Source: Variovorax sp. IB41 (GTDB lineage: Bacteria > Pseudomonadota > Gammaproteobacteria > Burkholderiales > Burkholderiaceae_C). Taken from it: 64,000 bases of DNA. Positions 59,213 to 64,000 of the stretch are shown here, piece by piece. The first letter of the stretch is position 1. Each line of letters opens with the position of its first letter. A program made the position numbers and the translations under genes. Under the pieces are notes generated by a model. That model made no database searches. It worked only from the letters and a program-made list of their open reading frames with translations, and was not told the DNA's origin. The stretch lies in contig NZ_JAEFCB010000021.1 of assembly GCF_016405905.1 (NCBI RefSeq), positions 41,094 through 105,093 of the forward strand, in the 5' to 3' direction.

Positions 59213-60198
59213 CCGCCATTTCTTCTTCCTCTCCTCCTCTGATCGAAGTCCGCGGACTCAAGAAATACTTCGGCAGCAGCGACCGCCCGGTGCGCGCGGT
59301 CGACGACGTGTCGTTCGCGATCCAGCCCGGCGAAACGCTGGGCCTGGTCGGCGAATCGGGCTCGGGCAAAAGCACCATCGGCCGCACCGTGCTGCGGCTG
59401 GTCGAGCGCACCGAGGGCCAGGTGCTCTACCGCGGCGACGACATCGGCGCGCTCTCGGGCGAGCGCATGCGCAAGCTCCGCAGCAAGCTGCAGATCATTT
59501 TCCAGGACCCGTATGCGAGCCTGAACCCGAAGATGCGCATCAGCGCGATCCTGGGCGAAGCGCTTTCCACGCACGGCCTGCACAAGGGCGCGGCGGCGCG
59601 CGACAAGCGCATCGCCGAACTGCTGGAGACCGTGGGCCTGCGCGCCGAGCATGCGAGCCGCTTTCCGCACGAGTTCTCGGGCGGGCAGCGCCAGCGGATC
59701 GGCGTGGCGCGCGCGCTCGCGGTGGAGCCCGAATTCATCGTGGCGGACGAGCCGCTGTCGGCGCTCGATGTGTCCATTCAATCGCAGGTCATCAACCTGC
59801 TGGCCGACCTGCGCGAGCGCCTGGGCCTCACCATGCTCTTCATCTCGCACGACCTCGATGTGGTCGAGTACCTGTGCGACCGCGTGGTGGTGCTGTACCT
59901 GGGCAAGGTGATGGAAGTGGCCGAGACCGACGAGCTCTTCGCGCGCCCCGCGCACCCCTACACCCAGGCGCTGCTGGCCGCGAGCCCGAAGCCCGACCCC
60001 ACGCTCGCCACCGAGCGCATCGCGCTCAAGGGCGATATTCCCAGCCCCATTTCGCCGCCCTCGGGCTGCGTGTTCCGCACGCGCTGCCCGCACGCCATCG
60101 AGGCCTGCGCGCAGACCGTGCCGCCGCTGGACGAGATTTCCACCGGACACTACAGCGCCTGCATCCGCAAGGAACTGCTCTCCAACATCGCCGCATGA
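59209..60198 (+). CDS. Peptide ABC transporter ATP-binding protein (DppF-like)
   Basis: 329 aa. Walker A GESGSGKST, signature FSGGQRQRIGVARAL, Walker B FIVADEPLSALD, H-loop ISHDLDVVEYL and the C-terminal GCVFRTRCPHAIEAC element. With the DppD-like protein it completes the five-part transporter. Overlaps the neighbouring genes by four bases on each side. Confidence 0.93.
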   Translation: MTAISSSSPPLIEVRGLKKYFGSSDRPVRAVDDVSFAIQPGETLGLVGESGSGKSTIGRTVLRLVERTEGQVLYRGDDIGALSGERMRKLRSKLQIIFQDPYASLNPKMRISAILGEALSTHGLHKGAAARDKRIAELLETVGLRAEHASRFPHEFSGGQRQRIGVARALAVEPEFIVADEPLSALDVSIQSQVINLLADLRERLGLTMLFISHDLDVVEYLCDRVVVLYLGKVMEVAETDELFARPAHPYTQALLAASPKPDPTLATERIALKGDIPSPISPPSGCVFRTRCPHAIEACAQTVPPLDEISTGHYSACIRKELLSNIAA

Positions 60199-61514
60199 CG
60201 ACCATGACAGACACCGCAACCACCACCGCCACGAGCTTCACCGACCCGCTGCTGGGCAGCAATTTCAAGGGCTACCCGCGCACCCAGCAGCCGCGCCTGC
60301 GCAGCGAAGTCGGCGCCGCCGGCTGGAACGTGCTGGCCGGCGACCTGCCGCTGCCGCTCGCGATGCTCAAGCGCGAGGCGCTGGAGCACAACCTCGCATG
60401 GATGCAGTCGCGCGTGCGCGAGTGGGGCATCGACCTCGCGCCGCACGGCAAGACCAGCATGTCGCCGCAGCTCTTCCAGCGCCAGCTGGACGCGGGCGCG
60501 TGGGGCCTGACCTTCGCGACCGTCACGCAGCTGGCCGTGGGCGTGGCGGCCGGCGCGCGCCGCACGCTCATCGCCAACCAGGTGGTGAGCGACGAAGACC
60601 TCGCGGGCATCCAGCTGCTGCTGCGCGCGAACGCGGGCCTGCGCATCGTGTTCCTGGTCGATTCGCTCGCGCAGCTCGGCCTCATCGAGGACTGGGCGAA
60701 GCGCCATCCCGCGAGCGTGCCGTTCGACGTGATGATCGAGATCGGCGTCGAAGGCGCGCGCACCGGCTGCCGCACGCACGAAGAGGCCGTCGCGCTCGCC
60801 ACGCGCCTGCGCGCGAGCGATGCGGTCAAGCTCGTCGGCATCGAGACCTACGAAGGGCAGGGCGCCACCGGCGTGAGCGAGCCCGATACCGCGTATGCCA
60901 ACACGCTGATGGACCGCGTGGAAGCCATCGCGCGCCACTGCGATACGCACAAGCTCTTCGAGACCGACGAGGTGCTGGTCTCGGCCGGCGGCTCGGCCAT
61001 CTTCGATCTCGTGGCCGGGCGGCTGAAGCCCGCGCTGGGCTCGCCGGTGCGCGGCCTCCTGCGCTCGGGCTGCTACGTCACACACGACCATGGCTTCTAC
61101 AAGCGCATGGTCAGCGCGGTCGATGAGCGCCTGGGCTGCGACTGCGGCGAGAGCCTGCGTCCCGCGATGGAGGTCTGGGCCACGGTGCAATCGCGCCCCG
61201 AGCCGGGCCTGGCGATTCTTGCCGTGGGCAAGCGCGACATCTCGTTCGACCTCTCGATGCCCGTGCCCATCGCACGCGCAGCACGCGGCGCGCTCGAAGC
61301 GCAGGGCGTGCCGGCCGGTTGGAAGATCACCGCGCTCAACGACCAGCATGCGTACCTGCGCTGGGAGGCCAGCGAGGAGGCGGATGCGCCCAAGGTCGGC
61401 GACCGCGTGGGCCTGGGCATCTCGCACCCCTGCACCACCTTCGACAAATGGCACTGGATGCCCATCGTCGAGAACGACTACCGCGTGAGCGACGCCGTCG
61501 CCATGCACTTCTGA
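60195..61514 (+). CDS. D-serine dehydratase-like PLP enzyme (amino acid deaminase)
   Basis: 439 aa, fold-type III (alanine-racemase-like) PLP protein of the eukaryotic-type D-serine dehydratase/D-threonine aldolase family. The PLP lysine is in LAPHGKTSMSP (about residue 81). Metal-binding His and Cys near the C-terminus are in GISHPCTTFDKW, as in Zn-dependent D-serine dehydratase. The likely reaction is deamination of a D-hydroxyamino acid, releasing an enamine that RidA could clear. Overlaps the preceding ATPase by four bases. Confidence 0.82.
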   Translation: MTTMTDTATTTATSFTDPLLGSNFKGYPRTQQPRLRSEVGAAGWNVLAGDLPLPLAMLKREALEHNLAWMQSRVREWGIDLAPHGKTSMSPQLFQRQLDAGAWGLTFATVTQLAVGVAAGARRTLIANQVVSDEDLAGIQLLLRANAGLRIVFLVDSLAQLGLIEDWAKRHPASVPFDVMIEIGVEGARTGCRTHEEAVALATRLRASDAVKLVGIETYEGQGATGVSEPDTAYANTLMDRVEAIARHCDTHKLFETDEVLVSAGGSAIFDLVAGRLKPALGSPVRGLLRSGCYVTHDHGFYKRMVSAVDERLGCDCGESLRPAMEVWATVQSRPEPGLAILAVGKRDISFDLSMPVPIARAARGALEAQGVPAGWKITALNDQHAYLRWEASEEADAPKVGDRVGLGISHPCTTFDKWHWMPIVENDYRVSDAVAMHF

Positions 61515-61528
61515 AAACGCGCACACCG

Positions 61529-62443
61529 ATGGCCCCCTCCCTGCTCCAGAAGATCGCGCAGATCCGCAGCAGCGCCCCGGCAACGCGGCGCGCGATCCTG
61601 GACCTGATCCTGGAAGACCCCGACCGCGTGCTCGAAGAGAGCTTCGAGCAGCTGGCCGAGCGCTCGCGCAGCTCGGTGCCCACCATCATGCGCACCTGCC
61701 GCGACCTCGGCTTCGCGGGCCTGCGCGAATTCAAGCTCGCGCTCGCGCAGGAGCTCGCGCTCGGCGGCTCGCCGCTGCACCGCCGCGTGAACATCGAGGA
61801 CGCGGCCGACGAAGTGGTCGGCAAGATCGCGCGCAGCGCCGCGGCCTCGGTCTCGGGCGTGCGCGGCCAGCTCGACATGCAGGTGCTCGACGGCGCCGTG
61901 GCCGCCATCGCGGCCGCGCCGCATGTGGACCTGTACGGCGCGGGCGCCACCTCGTGGTTCATGGCCAACGACCTGCAGGCGCGGCTCTTTCGCCTCGGCC
62001 TCTCGGCCAACGCCTGGGCCGACTACCACCTGCAGCAAGTCGCCGGCGCGGCGCAGCGGCCGGGCGGCGTGGTCATCGCGATCTCGCACGTGGGCGGCAT
62101 GCCCTCGCTGCTGGATGCGGTGGACATCGCACGCGGGCAGGGCGCCAAGGTGGTCGCGCTCACGCGGCCCGGCACGGCGCTCGCGGCGAAGGCCGACTTC
62201 CTGCTGGGCCTCTCGGTGCCCGACGACGCGGTGATGCACGTGGGCATCGATGCCTACCTCACGCACCTCACGGCCATCGAGATCCTCACGGTGCTGGTTG
62301 CGCAACGCCGCGGCGAGCCCGCGGTGCAGCGCCTGCAGCGTGCGCGCGAAGCCTTCCAGCGCCATGGCATCGACGCCACCACGCACCCGCTGCAAAGCTG
62401 GGACGGCGGCGGCATCAACGAAAAGGGAGGGCGCGCATCGTGA
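61529..62443 (+). CDS. MurR/RpiR-family transcriptional regulator
   Basis: 304 aa. N-terminal HTH_6 domain (about residues 1-80: RRAILDLILEDPDRVLEESFEQLAERSRSSVPTIMRTCRDLGF, in parts) and a SIS sugar-phosphate-binding domain (about 115-255: VDLYGAGATSWFMANDLQ and VVIAISHVGGMPSLLDAVDIAR). Ligands of this family are usually phosphosugars; here the context suggests amino-acid-related metabolites. Encoded within the operon it probably controls, with candidate operators at 53334. Confidence 0.9.
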   Translation: MAPSLLQKIAQIRSSAPATRRAILDLILEDPDRVLEESFEQLAERSRSSVPTIMRTCRDLGFAGLREFKLALAQELALGGSPLHRRVNIEDAADEVVGKIARSAAASVSGVRGQLDMQVLDGAVAAIAAAPHVDLYGAGATSWFMANDLQARLFRLGLSANAWADYHLQQVAGAAQRPGGVVIAISHVGGMPSLLDAVDIARGQGAKVVALTRPGTALAAKADFLLGLSVPDDAVMHVGIDAYLTHLTAIEILTVLVAQRRGEPAVQRLQRAREAFQRHGIDATTHPLQSWDGGGINEKGGRAS

Positions 62444-63918
62444 GCGAGCCGAAAGCCGTAAAGGCCATATTGCTCGAAGCCGGCCTCGTGGTCGACGGTT
62501 CGGGCGGACCTTCGTGGCCCGGCGACGTGCTGTTGCAGGGCGACCGCATCCTCGCGCTTGGCGAGGGCCTGCGCGGACGGCTGCCCGAAGGGCTGAGCGT
62601 CGCTGATCTCGACATCGTCGACTGCCGCGCGAAAGTGATCGCCCCCGGCTTCATCGACGCGCACACGCACGACGATGCGATCGTGCTGCGCGATCCGCTG
62701 TGCCTGCCGAAAGTGTCGCAGGGCATTACCACGGTGGTGACGGGCAACTGCGGCATCTCGCTCGCGCCGTACCGCACGCCGCAATCGAAACCGCCGCTCA
62801 CGCTGCTGGGCGCCGATTCGTTCAGGCACTCGACGATGGCCGAGTACCGCGCCGCCGTCGATGCGACGCAGCCCGCGCTCAACGTGGCCGCGCTCGTCGG
62901 CCACACCACGCTGCGCTTCGCGACGATGCAGGCGCTCGAGCGGCCCGCGAGCGGCGAGGAGCTCGCGCGCATGGAAGCGCTGCTCGACAGCTGCATGGCC
63001 GACGGCGCGCACGGCATGTCGTCGGGCCTGTTCTACGAAGAGGCCTTCGCCGCACCGGCAGAAGAAGTCACCGCACTCGCGCGCGTGGTCGCGCGGCACG
63101 GCGGCGTGTACGCCACGCACCTGCGCAGCGAGATGCAGCAGATCATCGAGGCGCTGCACGAGGCCGGCGACTCGGCTTTCAATGCCAGCGTGCCGCTGGT
63201 CATCTCGCACCACAAGTGCGCCGGCCCCGCGAACTGGGGCCGCACGAAAGAGACGCTGCCGCTGATCGAATCGCTCGCGCAGCGCCAGCAGATCGCGATG
63301 GACGTGTACCCCTACGTGGCCGGCTCGACCGTGCTGCGCGAAGACCTGGTGGACGGCGTCATCGACGTGCTGCTCACCTGGTCCGACCCGCATCCCGAGA
63401 TGACCGGGCGCCTCGTGTCCGACATCGCGCGCGAATGGGGCATCACCGAACAGGCGGCGTGCCTGCGCCTGAAGCCCGGTGGCGCCTGCTACTTCCAGAT
63501 GCAGGAGGAAGACGTGGAGCGCGTCATCGCGCACCCGCTCACGATGATCGGCAGCGACGGCCTGCCGCACGACCGGCATCCGCATCCGCGCCTGTGGGGC
63601 GCGTTCCCGCGCGTGTTCGCGCGCTACTGGCGCCAGCGCCGCCTCTTCACGCTGGAGCAGGCGGTGCACAAGATGACCGGCATGACCGCGCGCAACCTGC
63701 GCATCGCGGACCGCGGCCTGCTGCGCGCGGGCACGATGGCGGACGTGGTGGTGTTCGACCCCGAGACCATCGCCGACACCGCGACCTACGACAAGCCGCA
63801 CGGCGTGAGCGTGGGCGTGGAGCGTGTGTTCGTGAACGGCGTGCTCGCGTATCGCGGCGGTGAGGCCGAAGCGCGCGTGCTTGCGCGTGCCGGGCGGATG
63901 TTGACGCGCGGGGGCTGA
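62440..63918 (+). CDS. N-acyl-D-amino-acid deacylase (D-aminoacylase)
   Basis: Amidohydrolase-superfamily enzyme, 492 aa, that releases D-amino acids from N-acyl forms. Metal-binding features: HxH in FIDAHTHDD, the bridging Cys in VTGNCGISLAP (Cys96 type of Alcaligenes D-aminoacylase), His in YATHLRSE, His in ISHHKCAG and the Asp in IGSDGLPHD. The start codon is GTG 62440, overlapping the RpiR stop. Last complete gene of the window and functional end of the operon. Confidence 0.93.
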   Translation: MSEPKAVKAILLEAGLVVDGSGGPSWPGDVLLQGDRILALGEGLRGRLPEGLSVADLDIVDCRAKVIAPGFIDAHTHDDAIVLRDPLCLPKVSQGITTVVTGNCGISLAPYRTPQSKPPLTLLGADSFRHSTMAEYRAAVDATQPALNVAALVGHTTLRFATMQALERPASGEELARMEALLDSCMADGAHGMSSGLFYEEAFAAPAEEVTALARVVARHGGVYATHLRSEMQQIIEALHEAGDSAFNASVPLVISHHKCAGPANWGRTKETLPLIESLAQRQQIAMDVYPYVAGSTVLREDLVDGVIDVLLTWSDPHPEMTGRLVSDIAREWGITEQAACLRLKPGGACYFQMQEEDVERVIAHPLTMIGSDGLPHDRHPHPRLWGAFPRVFARYWRQRRLFTLEQAVHKMTGMTARNLRIADRGLLRAGTMADVVVFDPETIADTATYDKPHGVSVGVERVFVNGVLAYRGGEAEARVLARAGRMLTRGG

Positions 63919-63929
63919 AGTCATTCGGG

Positions 63930-64000
63930 GCGGGTGCGCAGGCCGCCGGGTGCTCCCCTCCGCGAATGTCCCCCGGCCTGCGGCCTCCTCCTTGATTTCG
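63930..64000 (+). repeat. Possible further intergenic repeat at the window edge
   Basis: GC-rich non-coding sequence with TGCTCCCCTCCGCGAATGTC, then CCCCCGGCCTGCGGCC, and CTTGATTTCG running off the end. The style resembles the other intergenic elements, but no second copy is in view. Confidence 0.3.

Overview
The window is GC-rich bacterial chromosome with dense, mostly co-directional genes, frequent 4-base ATGA or GTGA overlaps and long antisense shadow frames. Gene order (gltD; mlaFEDACB; ibaG-murA-hisGD...CBHA...FIE; tatABC; petABC-sspAB; rpfE-recJ; lolCD) and protein character point to a betaproteobacterium of the Burkholderiales, most likely Comamonadaceae of a Variovorax/Acidovorax type. 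This is inferred from synteny and protein features, not from a database search.

Layout. 1-1.4 kb: end of gltD and its terminator. 1.4-7.4 kb: Mla phospholipid-transport operon with mlaA inside it, then an ABC-2 type exporter. 7.4-22.3 kb: ibaG, murA and the histidine pathway, interrupted by a three-gene cassette of unknowns between hisD and hisC and by an AAA ATPase, a glutamate-type binding protein, a dicarboxylate/glutamate symporter and a sugar-phosphate mutarotase between hisA and hisF. 22.3-26 kb: small membrane protein, HIT protein, TatABC and an anchored HtrA protease. 26.3-29.9 kb: MFS transporter, Nif3-like protein, PdxA, MscL. 30-36 kb: a GT41 (SPINDLY/OGT-like) glycosyltransferase, a YadA-anchored repeat adhesin and a LuxR-type regulator whose receiver has lost its phosphoacceptor. 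36.2-40.6 kb: cytochrome bc1 complex, SspA/SspB and tRNA-Thr. 40.7-46.5 kb: two SDR enzymes, then a lower-GC patch with a phage-repressor-like protein, a response regulator/histidine kinase pair, an antirepressor-like protein and a Cys-rich small membrane protein. 46.6-52.9 kb: RecJ, RpfE-like protein, LolC/LolD, an ECF sigma factor and a ClpP-like protease. 52.9-63.9 kb: RidA divergent from a large operon of a Dpp-type peptide ABC transporter, a Tat-exported lactonase-family propeller, a D-serine-dehydratase-like PLP enzyme, an RpiR regulator and a D-aminoacylase.

Most of the first 40 kb is housekeeping: envelope lipid asymmetry, peptidoglycan precursor, histidine, protein export and respiration. 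The accessory interest lies in four places: (i) adhesin, GT41 glycosyltransferase and pseudo-receiver regulator, which look like one glycosylated-adhesin locus; (ii) the RidA/Dpp/deaminase/D-aminoacylase locus, which reads as a complete N-acyl-D-amino-acid or D-peptide scavenging pathway with candidate RpiR operators; (iii) the two-component system bracketed by phage-type regulators; (iv) the hisD-hisC cassette, whose members resemble SUFU and Rap1a-type immunity proteins. Several intergenic repeat families, a candidate small RNA and a hairpin covering the lolC ribosome binding site are also described.
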